Shown here in pieces: positions 54,903 to 62,700 of a DNA stretch of 64,000 nucleotides; position 1 is the first letter of the stretch; each line of letters begins with the position of its first letter. Below the pieces are notes generated by a model. The model was not told where the DNA came from, ran no database searches, and saw nothing but the letters and a program-made list of their open reading frames with translations. Source of the DNA: Actinomycetes bacterium (GTDB taxonomy: Bacteria > Bacillota > Sulfobacillia > Sulfobacillales > JAIMBI01); contig JAIMBI010000008.1 in the NCBI GenBank assembly GCA_023565505.1, positions 43,840 to 107,839 on the forward strand, in the 5' to 3' direction. A program made the position numbers and the translations under genes.

Positions 54903-55654
54903 GCCATGCGGTGCTCGGTGCCCTGGCCGGTCTCGTCCAGCTGGCCCTCGGCTTCCTGCTGCAAGCGGCGCGTGTCGGCCTCGACGCCGTGGTCTTCCGC
55001 CCGCTGCCCTGGCCCGGAGTTGCCGACGCGCTCTTCGCGTGGTCGCGGACCCTCGCGTTCGCCGGGCTCGCAATCGCCTTGGTCTCCGGGGCCCTAGCCC
55101 AGCTATGGCCCTCCGTGGCGGATGCGCGGGCTTCCCGCGCCTGGAGCGGTCTCTTCGTCCGTGCAGCGGCCGGGGTGGTACTCGTCGCCGGGGTCCCCGA
55201 CGCCGTGCGCATCCTCCTCGATCTCAACAACGGAGCGGTCGCCGCGCTGGCGGCCGGAGGGTTTGCGCCGGACGCATGGTCCCCGGGGATTCTGGCGGGT
55301 GCCCCCCTGCTCATCCTCGGCTTGGTGGCCGGGCTCACCGCCTTGGTGGGGTATCTGACGCTCCTCTATGCGGTCCGGGCAGTCCGCCTCTACTGGAGCA
55401 CGGCGCTCCTTCCTTGGTTCGTGCTCCACTGGCTGGCCACGGGGAACGGCAGGCGCCTCGCCGACGCGCTCAAGGAGATCCTCGTACTCATCTTCTCGCA
55501 GACGGCCCAAGCCATGGGATGGTGGCTGACGGTCCGCCTGCTCGGGGAGGTCAAGGACATCGGAGGTCTGTTGTTGGCCGCCGGCGGCCTTTGGTTCATG
55601 GCCCGGGTCCCGTCCACCCTCCGGCAACTGGCCGGCCTGACCGGGAGGGTCTAG
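54899..55654 (+). CDS. VirB6/TrbL-like polytopic membrane protein
   Basis: The 251 residues are mostly hydrophobic with about six to seven membrane segments and no catalytic motif. RVGLDAVVFRPLPWPGVADALFAW and the final FMARVPSTLRQLAGLTG are soluble parts. Size, topology and the position right after a VirB2-like gene match the TrbL/VirB6 inner-membrane channel component. The sequence call alone would be weak. Confidence 0.65.
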   Translation: MSHAVLGALAGLVQLALGFLLQAARVGLDAVVFRPLPWPGVADALFAWSRTLAFAGLAIALVSGALAQLWPSVADARASRAWSGLFVRAAAGVVLVAGVPDAVRILLDLNNGAVAALAAGGFAPDAWSPGILAGAPLLILGLVAGLTALVGYLTLLYAVRAVRLYWSTALLPWFVLHWLATGNGRRLADALKEILVLIFSQTAQAMGWWLTVRLLGEVKDIGGLLLAAGGLWFMARVPSTLRQLAGLTGRV

Positions 55655-55658
55655 CGCG

Positions 55659-56018
55659 GTGCGGACGTATCGTATCCCGGCTCCGTTGGAGAACGAAGTC
55701 GGGGTGTTGCTGGGGGTCCCCTTGGGCGACGCCGCGGTCGCGACGGTCCTCGTGGCGCTCGGCGCGCTCGTCGTGGTGCGGGGCGGGCACCGGGACTGGC
55801 CCTGGGCTGTCGGGTCAGCGGTCCTCGGAGCGATCCTGCTGCTCCGCTGGCATCAGGACCCGCTGTGGCGGTGGCTCGTCCGGGCCGTCGCCTTTCTCGC
55901 CGAACCCCGCCGGTACGTGGCGGATCAATCACTCGAGGTGAGCCATCATGCCTATGCCCATGAAGCGGCTCTTTCCCATCAGGGCCATCGGCGGTGGCCT
56001 GTGCCTGATGGAACGTGA
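55659..56018 (+). CDS. VirB3/PrgI-like membrane protein
   Basis: The 119 residues start at GTG 55659. The opening YRIPAPLENEVGVLLGVPLG, followed by two close membrane helices (AAVATVLVALGALVVV and WAVGSAVLGAILLL), is typical of PrgI/VirB3 proteins that anchor the VirB4 ATPase. The last 23 residues lie in the 71-base overlap with the next gene, which is large for this operon. Confidence 0.7.
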   Translation: MRTYRIPAPLENEVGVLLGVPLGDAAVATVLVALGALVVVRGGHRDWPWAVGSAVLGAILLLRWHQDPLWRWLVRAVAFLAEPRRYVADQSLEVSHHAYAHEAALSHQGHRRWPVPDGT

Positions 56019-56556
56019 CCGCTTTGTGATCGCCCTGGAAGCCACACCCGTGGGCTTCGCCCTGAAGAGCGAACGTGAACGCCAAGCCCTGATGGCCGGC
56101 TTCACGCGGTTTCTCAACAGTCTCACGTTTCCCATCCAGATCCTCGTTCACACGGACGTATTGCGGCTCGACGACTATCTCGCCGACATGAAGGCGCGCG
56201 AGGACGTGCTGGAACCTCATCTGCGACCCGCACTGGGGGACTACCTACGGTTCCTCGAGTCGTCCGTCCACCTCGAACATCTCCTCCGTCAACGCTTCTT
56301 CCTGGTCCTGAGCTGGCACGGCACGGACTCGCGGAGTCGTCCTCTCAAACGCGGCGAGATCCTGTGGGATGAGGCGGAGCAGGAACTGGCCCGACGGCAG
56401 GCCGCCGTCGCGGAGGGGCTGCGACCGCTGGGAGTCGGGCTTAGGCGCCTGGCGACGGACGACCTCTACCGGTTCGTCTTTGCCAGCCTCGCTGGTCGCG
56501 AGCTGCCCAAAGGAGTGGTATGGTCGTGGGATCCGGCACCGGTCCCGGCCCTGTGA
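55948..56556 (+). CDS. VirB4/TraC N-terminal-domain protein
   Basis: The 202 residues begin with FPIRAIGGGLCLMERDRFVIALEA and include FALKSERERQALMAGFTRFLNSLTFPIQILVHTD (two blocks), the standard start of TraC/VirB4 proteins in Gram-positive conjugation systems. The ATPase part is absent here and is encoded by the next gene in another frame. GAGGTG lies 7-8 bases before the ATG. The split is either real or a frame change at 56520-56556. Confidence 0.78.
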   Translation: MPMPMKRLFPIRAIGGGLCLMERDRFVIALEATPVGFALKSERERQALMAGFTRFLNSLTFPIQILVHTDVLRLDDYLADMKAREDVLEPHLRPALGDYLRFLESSVHLEHLLRQRFFLVLSWHGTDSRSRPLKRGEILWDEAEQELARRQAAVAEGLRPLGVGLRRLATDDLYRFVFASLAGRELPKGVVWSWDPAPVPAL

Positions 56557-58157
56557 GATCCGACGTCCTCTACAGTCTCTGGCCCGACGCCGCGGAGGTG
56601 TTCGCCGACGCGATCCGGCTGGACGACCACTGGGTCCGCGCCTTCGTCCCCCACGGGTGGCCGCGGGAAGTCCGGACAGGGTGGCTCCTGCCCCTGTTCC
56701 AGTTGCCGTTCGCTCATACCCTCGCTGTCACCGTCGACCCCCTTCCTTCCGAAGACCAACTGGCGCGTCTGACGCGCCAGTTGGTCTGGAACCTGGGAGC
56801 CCGCGAGGCGCGGCAAGCCCAGGGACGCTTGGAAGGGGCGACGACAGCCGCGGCCGTCTCGGATGCCGCCCGCCTGCGCGAGGACATGGCCTTGGGCGAG
56901 GCGCGGATGGCCCGCATAGGCCTTGCCCTGGCCATACGCGCCCCGACGCGCGCCCAACTGGACCAGCGGAGCCGCATCGCCCAGAGTATCGCCGCCGGTC
57001 TCATGCTCCCGCTACGACCTTCGCGGTTCCGCCAGCGCCAGAACTGGCTGGCGACCCTGCCGGGCTGGTGGCCGCAGGAAGGCGTCCGCGAGATGGACAC
57101 CCGGGCGGCGGCCACCGTGGTGCCGCTGCTCGGGGACGGCCTGCAGCATCCCGGCGGCGAGGTATGGGGGATCAATCCGACGACACGAGCCCCCATCGTC
57201 CTGGACCGCTATGCCTTGCCAGCGCCGCACAGCCTCACCCTGGCATGGTCCGGAGCCGGCAAGAGTTTCGCCACCAAGCTGGCGGTCCTCCGGGCCCGTT
57301 ATCACGACGTCCCCGTCGTCGTGCTGGATCCGGAGGGCGAGTACCGGGGCTTGGCCGGAGGTCAGGGGGTGATCCGCATGGGCCGGGGCGTGGGACTCAA
57401 CCCGCTCAAACTGTTCGCCGACGACGCCGGGGACGTGCTGCGCCGGGCCGACTTCGCCGCTCGCTGGGTCGAGGCCGTGCAAGGTCCTCTCGCTCCCGCC
57501 GAACGGGCGGCGGTACAACAGCACTTGGCGGCGCGGGGACACCTCGATCCCCGAGATTGGGCCGACGAACTCCAGCGTGATCCGTCGGCCCGCTTCCCGA
57601 CCACCCTGGGCGCCCTCGCCAGGTGGAACGCGGTGATGGGCGACGGCGACACCCCGCTCCCCTCCGGCGGACTGACGGTCGTCGACCTGTCGGCGGTCCC
57701 GGCGGACCTGAAAACCGCCGCCTATCTGGTGGCCGTGGAGCACGTCCTGGCCACCCTCCCACGGGCGCAGCGGCGATGGGTGGTGTTCGACGAGGCCTGG
57801 CTCCTGTTGGGCAACCCCGTGTTGGCTCCTTATCTCGAACAGCTGTACCGGCGGGCGCGCAAGTGGGGCACCGCGTTGTGCCTGGTCACCCAGGATGCCC
57901 AGGACACGCTCCGTTCCGTGGCCGCCCAGGTGTGTCTCCGGAACAGTCCCACCGTCCTCCTGCTGCGACCTCATCCGGAGGCGCTGGGCGACCTGAGCCG
58001 CATCTTCCGGCTCACACCGCCGGAGGTTGACCTCCTCGCTTCCGCGGACCGTGGCGAAGGTCTGCTTTTGGCCGACCGGTTCCGCCTACCGATCCGCGTG
58101 GAGGCGTCTCCGGTGGAAGCCCGACTCATCCGGGAGGCTGAGCACCGTGTGGCTTAA
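56520..58157 (+). CDS. VirB4-like secretion ATPase
   Basis: The 545 residues carry an N-terminal domain without catalytic motif, then the ATPase core. Walker A is WSGAGKSFATKL (about 242-253), VVVLDPEGEYRGL follows, Walker B is WVVFDEAWLLL (about 421-431), and further on are YRRARKWGTALCLVTQDAQD and RNSPTVLLLRPHP. The core is that of VirB4/TraE ATPases that energise type IV secretion. AAAGGAG lies just before the ATG inside the previous gene, so it is translated on its own. Overlap 37 bases. Confidence 0.88.
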   Translation: MVVGSGTGPGPVRSDVLYSLWPDAAEVFADAIRLDDHWVRAFVPHGWPREVRTGWLLPLFQLPFAHTLAVTVDPLPSEDQLARLTRQLVWNLGAREARQAQGRLEGATTAAAVSDAARLREDMALGEARMARIGLALAIRAPTRAQLDQRSRIAQSIAAGLMLPLRPSRFRQRQNWLATLPGWWPQEGVREMDTRAAATVVPLLGDGLQHPGGEVWGINPTTRAPIVLDRYALPAPHSLTLAWSGAGKSFATKLAVLRARYHDVPVVVLDPEGEYRGLAGGQGVIRMGRGVGLNPLKLFADDAGDVLRRADFAARWVEAVQGPLAPAERAAVQQHLAARGHLDPRDWADELQRDPSARFPTTLGALARWNAVMGDGDTPLPSGGLTVVDLSAVPADLKTAAYLVAVEHVLATLPRAQRRWVVFDEAWLLLGNPVLAPYLEQLYRRARKWGTALCLVTQDAQDTLRSVAAQVCLRNSPTVLLLRPHPEALGDLSRIFRLTPPEVDLLASADRGEGLLLADRFRLPIRVEASPVEARLIREAEHRVA

Positions 58158-58674
58158 GACCGAGGCGGCACGGCAGATCTTGCCGGTCGTCGGCGCCGCC
58201 GCCGTGTTCACCGGGCTCAGCGTGTTCGCGGCGGCGCATCCCGCCACCGAGTGGGTGGTGCGTCGAGTCGTCCCGGCCGGGTCGCCGGTCACGCCCGGGG
58301 ACGTGCAGCCCGAATCCACGCCCCCCTCGGTCGCGCCTCGTCCCGGCGATGTCGCGGCGGTGACCCTGGTGCCCGGGCAGACGTTGGTCCCCGCCGATCT
58401 CCGGCACCGGGCGGACGCGCCCCGCGCGGTGTCGGTGGCGCTCTCCTTCGATGCGGGCGCCCTTGTCGGCGTCCAAGCCGGGGACCAAGTCCAATTGGTG
58501 GCCCAATCCCGGGACGGCGTATGGCTTTCCCCTCCCGTCGTGGTGACCGCGGTCGCCGACGGGGCCACGGGCACGGCCGGCACGGTCCGGGTGGCCGGCC
58601 CGTGGGCCACGGTCAAGGCCATTTTGACGCATACCGCGGACCACTGGGCCATCGTCGACCGTACTCCCCCGTGA
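58147..58674 (+). CDS. CpaB/RcpC-like SAF-domain protein
   Basis: The 175 residues start at GTG 58147, overlapping the VirB4 stop. One membrane helix (ILPVVGAAAVFTGLSVFAAA) is followed by an SAF-type fold: VVRRVVPAGSPVTPGDVQPE and AVTLVPGQTLVPADL, then a beta domain with GVQAGDQVQLVAQ. CpaB/RcpC proteins work in Flp/Tad pilus assembly at the periplasmic side. It marks the switch from VirB-like to Tad-like genes. Confidence 0.75.
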   Translation: MWLKTEAARQILPVVGAAAVFTGLSVFAAAHPATEWVVRRVVPAGSPVTPGDVQPESTPPSVAPRPGDVAAVTLVPGQTLVPADLRHRADAPRAVSVALSFDAGALVGVQAGDQVQLVAQSRDGVWLSPPVVVTAVADGATGTAGTVRVAGPWATVKAILTHTADHWAIVDRTPP

Positions 58675-58816
58675 ACGAACCCGCGCCCGCGGGAGGGCCT
58701 GCCCGCTCTGGTTCCCCGCCACGGGCGATCGCGTGTCAGAAAGGAGCGAAGGGACCTGCCCGCGCGGGAGCGCCTCCCGTCCCAGAGAGGTCCCGTCCCG
58801 GCGCCGTCCCGAGGCC

Positions 58817-59911
58817 ATGCACCGATTCGACCGCCTCCTGGTCGCCACCTGCCACCCGGCGCTGTTGCAGGCGCTCACGGAAGCCGGCGCCGTCGCCGCC
58901 GGCTCGGTGGTGGAGGTCGACCGCTACCTGACCGAATCCGAGCCGCTGGGCTTGCTCGTAGCCCAGGACCTCCCCGGCCTGAGTCCCGACGCGGTCCGGC
59001 GCTGGGCCGCGGAACGCCCGGGGCGCGTCGCGCTGTGGCTCGAACCCGACCCGCCGCCGGCCTGGCGGGATCTCGACGCCGCCGTCGTGAGGTGGTATGG
59101 CGAGCTGGACGAAGCGACCCTGGCCGATTGGGTTGCCGCTTTGGGCGACCTCCCCGCCTTCGAAGCCGGCTGGCGCATCGGCGGGCTCCTGGGAATGCGC
59201 GGCGGTCTTGGTACCACCACCCGGGCCTTGCTCTGGGCCCGAAAGCTCTACGCCCTCCATGGCCCGGGCCTCCTGGTGGACGCCGACTGGGATTGCCCCG
59301 GCCTGACGGCGGCAGTGTCTCCCGGCGTCTGGCTTCGAGGGTCCTCGGCCACCTTCGCCACCGCATCGCCGACGCTCGTGCGATGCCGGGGAGGCTGGCT
59401 CGTTCCGGCTCCCGCGCCGTGGAACCTCGCGCCGCCCGATGTCGCCCGGGAGGACGTCGAACGGTTGACCGACGCGCACCCCGGCTGGGCCGTGGTCGAC
59501 CTGGGGCGGGACCCCCGCCGACCCGTCGCCGCTCGCTGGCTGGCCCGATGCGACCATCTGGTCGTGGTCGCCCCGGAGAACGACGGGGAGCGCCTGACCC
59601 GGACCCTCGCCCTGCTGCGCGAGTTGAACCCGGCCGCGCGGATCGGCGTGGCCACCGCGGCCCGGGGCTGGCGCCGTACCCTGCCCGAAGCCATCGTACT
59701 GCCCGTCGACTGGCCCCTCCGTTCCCCCGCGACGCTTGCGTCGTCCGGAGTCGTCGGGCCCGACGGTTTCTCGAAGGGAGGCATCCTGTCGTGGGCGAGA
59801 CGTCTTCCCGCCGCTTTCAACCCCTCCGGGCCGAGGAGAATCGGCCCGTCGCGGTGGGCAACCTGGCGGAGACGGTGGTCCGGACCGTCGAAGACGAACA
59901 TCCTGAAGTGA
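58817..59911 (+). CDS. CpaE-like ParA/MinD-superfamily protein with degenerate P-loop
   Basis: The 364 residues from ATG 58817 have an N-terminal receiver-like half and a MinD/ParA-like half. The P-loop reads GMRGGLGTTTRAL (residues about 138-150), so the Lys of GG.GKTT is Thr; the later LLVDADWDCPGL keeps the Asp. WAVVDLGRDPRRP and CDHLVVVAPEN are typical CpaE positions. Nucleotide hydrolysis is doubtful. The 3' end overlaps cpaF by 121 bases; its last 38 residues (Arg/Trp-rich) come from that overlap and may be poorly constrained. The region 58675-58816 holds no separate gene. Confidence 0.78.
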   Translation: MHRFDRLLVATCHPALLQALTEAGAVAAGSVVEVDRYLTESEPLGLLVAQDLPGLSPDAVRRWAAERPGRVALWLEPDPPPAWRDLDAAVVRWYGELDEATLADWVAALGDLPAFEAGWRIGGLLGMRGGLGTTTRALLWARKLYALHGPGLLVDADWDCPGLTAAVSPGVWLRGSSATFATASPTLVRCRGGWLVPAPAPWNLAPPDVAREDVERLTDAHPGWAVVDLGRDPRRPVAARWLARCDHLVVVAPENDGERLTRTLALLRELNPAARIGVATAARGWRRTLPEAIVLPVDWPLRSPATLASSGVVGPDGFSKGGILSWARRLPAAFNPSGPRRIGPSRWATWRRRWSGPSKTNILK

Positions 59912-60978
59912 TCGGTTACCTGGTCTGGACCCCGGACCGACTGGAACGTCTTTATGCCGTCGTCGAAGAGACCCTGGACCGGTTCGGCCCCGACACCCTG
60001 GAGCTGCGGCCGCTGTTGCGCCGCTCGGTCGTCAACCACCTGACGGGTCTGGGGCCTCTGGACCACCTGCTGCTGGACGACACGGTCACCGAGATCTTGA
60101 TCAACCGGCCGGACGACGTGCAGGTCGAACGATCGGGTCGGCTCGAACGCGTCGACACCCTCTTCCTCGACGAAGCCGAGGTCCTGGCGTTGGCCAAGCG
60201 CCTCGCGGCGCGCGCCGGGCGTGCGCTCAACACCGAGACCCCGATGGCCGACGCGCGGCTGGCGGACGGTTCCCGCATCGCCGTCATCACCCCGCCCGTC
60301 AGCGAGAACACGGCGGTGGCGATCCGGCGGAGCGTCGACCATGCGCCCGAACTGGACGACCTGGTCGCCCACGGCACGGTCAGCCGGGAAGCGTGGGACC
60401 TGCTCCGCCGAGCGGTCCGGGAGCGCCTGAACGTGGTGGTCGCGGGCGGGGCCGGCGTCGGCAAGACGCATCTCCTGCGGCTCCTCGCACGCGAGATTCC
60501 GGCCGAGGAGCGGGTCGTGGTGATCGAGGACGTGCGTGAGCTCAATCTCCGCCGCTCGGGGGCCATCACGCTTGAGACGGACGGCCGTTTCAGCTTGCAC
60601 GACCTGTTGGTGCAAGCCCTCCGCATGCGACCCGACCGCATTCTCGTGGGCGAAGTCCGCGGGGGCGAGGCCCTGGACCTGCTGGAATCGATGGCGACGG
60701 GGCACCCGGGCCTCTCGACGGTCCACAGCCCGGGACCAGGACTGGACACCGTCCACCGATTGGCCCTCGCGGCGGCCCGGGGAGCCGTGTCGCTGCCGTT
60801 CGACACGCTCTGCGAGCTGATTCTCCGGACCCTGGACGTCATCGTCTTCATGCGCCGCAGCCCGGACGGCAGGCGCCGCGTGGATCAGATCGACGTGATC
60901 CGCGACGGCACGCCGACACCGTGGTTCCGCCGTGCCGGTCCCGAATTGGTCCGCCTCGCCGGTGATGCCCCGTGGTGA
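59791..60978 (+). CDS. CpaF/TadA-like secretion ATPase
   Basis: The 395 residues start at GTG 59791 with AAGGGAGG upstream. Family blocks: NHLTGLGPLDHLLLDDTVTEILIN (N-terminal domain), GGAGVGKTHLLRLL (Walker A, about 218-230), VVVIEDVRELNL (Asp box), MRPDRILVGEVRGGEA (Walker B) and TGHPGLSTVHSPG (His box). It is a hexameric motor of the VirB11/PilT superfamily, Tad branch. It would power pilus assembly together with TadB/TadC next to it. Confidence 0.94.
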   Translation: MGETSSRRFQPLRAEENRPVAVGNLAETVVRTVEDEHPEVIGYLVWTPDRLERLYAVVEETLDRFGPDTLELRPLLRRSVVNHLTGLGPLDHLLLDDTVTEILINRPDDVQVERSGRLERVDTLFLDEAEVLALAKRLAARAGRALNTETPMADARLADGSRIAVITPPVSENTAVAIRRSVDHAPELDDLVAHGTVSREAWDLLRRAVRERLNVVVAGGAGVGKTHLLRLLAREIPAEERVVVIEDVRELNLRRSGAITLETDGRFSLHDLLVQALRMRPDRILVGEVRGGEALDLLESMATGHPGLSTVHSPGPGLDTVHRLALAAARGAVSLPFDTLCELILRTLDVIVFMRRSPDGRRRVDQIDVIRDGTPTPWFRRAGPELVRLAGDAPW

Positions 60979-61703
60979 GCCCTCCGGTCGGTTGGGCCCT
61001 GGCCGCGGCCACTGCCGTCATCCTGGCGGCGCGGCGCTGGGCGGCCTGGGAAAGCGCGCTGCTGGCCCTGGCCGGCGCCGTCACCGGCGAGCCTCTGGTC
61101 GCCTGGAGCGGCCTTATCGCCGGCGTCGGCCTCGCTCGCCTGGCGGCGGCCAGACATCGTCTGCGCCGACTGGACCGACGCGACGCCACGGTCGAACGAT
61201 TCCTAGAACGGCTGCGCTTCGTGGCCTCGACCGGTCTTCCGCTCGGCCCGAGCTTGGAACTGGCCGCCGCCTCCGCCCGGCGTCGGCCGCCCCGCCTCCA
61301 GTCGGCGGCCGACGTGGCGCGGTGGGTGGAGACCGCGTCGCCGCATCCCGTCCTCCGCCGGGCCCGCCCCGTGTGGTCCGTGCTCGACCGCCACGGCGGG
61401 CCGGTCGCGGACGTGGCCGCCGCCTTGCTAGCCGAAGTCCGCCTCGAGCGGCAGCTCAGGTGGGAACGGGAACACGGCCTGTCGGGCCCTTTGGGCACCC
61501 TGACCGCCCTGGCCTGGACGCCGCCTGTGGTGCTGGGGATGTTCCGATGGGTGATGCCGCCGTTTTATGCGGACCTCACGCACACCGTGCCGGGGCAATT
61601 GGGGCTGGCGGCCGTCGCGACGCTGACGACGGGGGTGTTGGTCCTGGCCGCGGCCTGGGCCCTACCTCGGGAGGAGTTGCCCTTCGCCCGTGACATCCCT
61701 TGA
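60972..61703 (+). CDS. TadB-like type II secretion F-domain membrane protein
   Basis: The 243 residues start at GTG 60972 (a second GTG follows), overlapping the cpaF stop by 7 bases. Two N-terminal helices (WALAAATAVILAA and LLALAGAVTGEPLVAWSGLIAG) precede a cytosolic helical domain with ERFLERLRFVASTGLPLGPSLELAA, like the GspF/T2SSF domain, and a C-terminal helix pair. It is short for TadB (about 300). Platform protein of Tad pili by position. Confidence 0.78.
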   Translation: MVSPPVGWALAAATAVILAARRWAAWESALLALAGAVTGEPLVAWSGLIAGVGLARLAAARHRLRRLDRRDATVERFLERLRFVASTGLPLGPSLELAAASARRRPPRLQSAADVARWVETASPHPVLRRARPVWSVLDRHGGPVADVAAALLAEVRLERQLRWEREHGLSGPLGTLTALAWTPPVVLGMFRWVMPPFYADLTHTVPGQLGLAAVATLTTGVLVLAAAWALPREELPFARDIP

Positions 61704-61810
61704 CATCGCAGATAAAGCTTCGACGGTCGGGGCACCGGCCGGCCCGGGCGACGGCTGTGATGCGACAGGAAGTTCGCCGGCCCCGCCATCACGAGAGGAG
61801 CGATGACGCG

Positions 61811-62449
61811 ATGCCCCCTGTTCCGCTGCTCCCCCTGGCCGCCGGCGTCGGCGTCCTGGTCTCGGGGCGGATCCTGGCCCCCCGCGATCGACGGAGCCAT
61901 ACGCTGCTGACGTTGATCGTCGCGGCCTACTGGGCGTGGACGGCCGGATGGGCCTGGAGCCTGCCTGCCCTTCTGGCCGCGGCCCTCCCTTGGTGGCCGC
62001 CCCGGCGGTCGTCGGACGGGCGGCGCCACGCCCTGGCACGTTACTGGCAACGCGTCGCCCTGCTGGCCGCGGCGGGGATGCCCCCCCTCCGGGCCCTGGA
62101 AGACGCGCTCCAACCCGACGACGCGTACGACGTCCTGCGGGAGCTGGTCCACGGCGTGACCCAGGGCGACCGCAACGCGGTCGAGCGCTTCGTCGACCAG
62201 CTGCCCCACCCGGAAGCCCAAGCGATCGCGGAAAGCGTACGGGCGGCATGGGATCACGGTCTCGACCCCATGGCCGCCCATCGGCGCTCGCTGGAGATGA
62301 TCCGGACCCTCGCCCAGGAGCGACGGTTGGCGGAAGCCCATCGGCCCTTGTGGACGGCGGGCCTTCCGGGTCTGCTGCTCCTCAACGTGGTGTTCCTCTT
62401 CCTGCTGCCGCTGGGCACGGCCATGATGCGAGACTGGACGCACCTCTGA
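61811..62449 (+). CDS. TadC-like type II secretion F-domain membrane protein
   Basis: The 212 residues start at ATG 61811 with GAGAGGAG 11 bases upstream. Two N-terminal hydrophobic segments precede the T2SSF-like ALARYWQRVALLAAAGMPPLRALEDAL, VTQGDRNAVERFVDQLPHPEAQ and a final helix LPGLLLLNVVFLFLLPLG. It pairs with the TadB-like protein as in Tad loci. A GCCGCC/GGCGGC hairpin without T run follows at 62455-62470. No prepilin or peptidase gene comes after it. Confidence 0.78.
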   Translation: MPPVPLLPLAAGVGVLVSGRILAPRDRRSHTLLTLIVAAYWAWTAGWAWSLPALLAAALPWWPPRRSSDGRRHALARYWQRVALLAAAGMPPLRALEDALQPDDAYDVLRELVHGVTQGDRNAVERFVDQLPHPEAQAIAESVRAAWDHGLDPMAAHRRSLEMIRTLAQERRLAEAHRPLWTAGLPGLLLLNVVFLFLLPLGTAMMRDWTHL

Positions 62450-62566
62450 CCGCCGCCTGCGGGCGGCTTCGCACCGGGGTTACCCGGAGCGCCGGACGGC
62501 TCGTTCCGTTCGGCGAGGCCCCGGCCGTGACTGGGCCGTGCCCGCCGGGTCGGCGCAAAAAAGAGA

Positions 62567-62654
62567 TGGTGCCGAAGGCCGGACTTGAACCGGCACGTGG
62601 GGTTACCACACGCGATTTTGAGTCGCGCGCGTCTGCCAATTCCGCCACTTCGGC
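62567..62654 (-). tRNA. tRNA-Leu (anticodon CAA)
   Basis: This 88-base class II tRNA on the minus strand has acceptor GCCGAAG/CTTCGGC, A73 and CCA (62569-62567). The anticodon arm CGCGA/TCGCG holds the loop CTCAAAA with anticodon CAA, reading TTG. Six T follow 4 bases after the CCA. Third Leu isoacceptor in the window. Confidence 0.96.
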
Positions 62655-62670
62655 ACAACCGGACACCGTA

Positions 62671-62700
62671 AGTATATCAGAAGGCGGCGGCTCGGTTCAA
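62671..62700 (-). promoter_or_regulatory. Promoter of tRNA-Leu(CAA)
   Basis: Reading left, TTGAAC (62700-62695) and TATACT (62676-62671) are spaced by 18 bases, 16 bases before the tRNA. The -35 box overlaps the stop of the crotonase gene. Confidence 0.75.
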
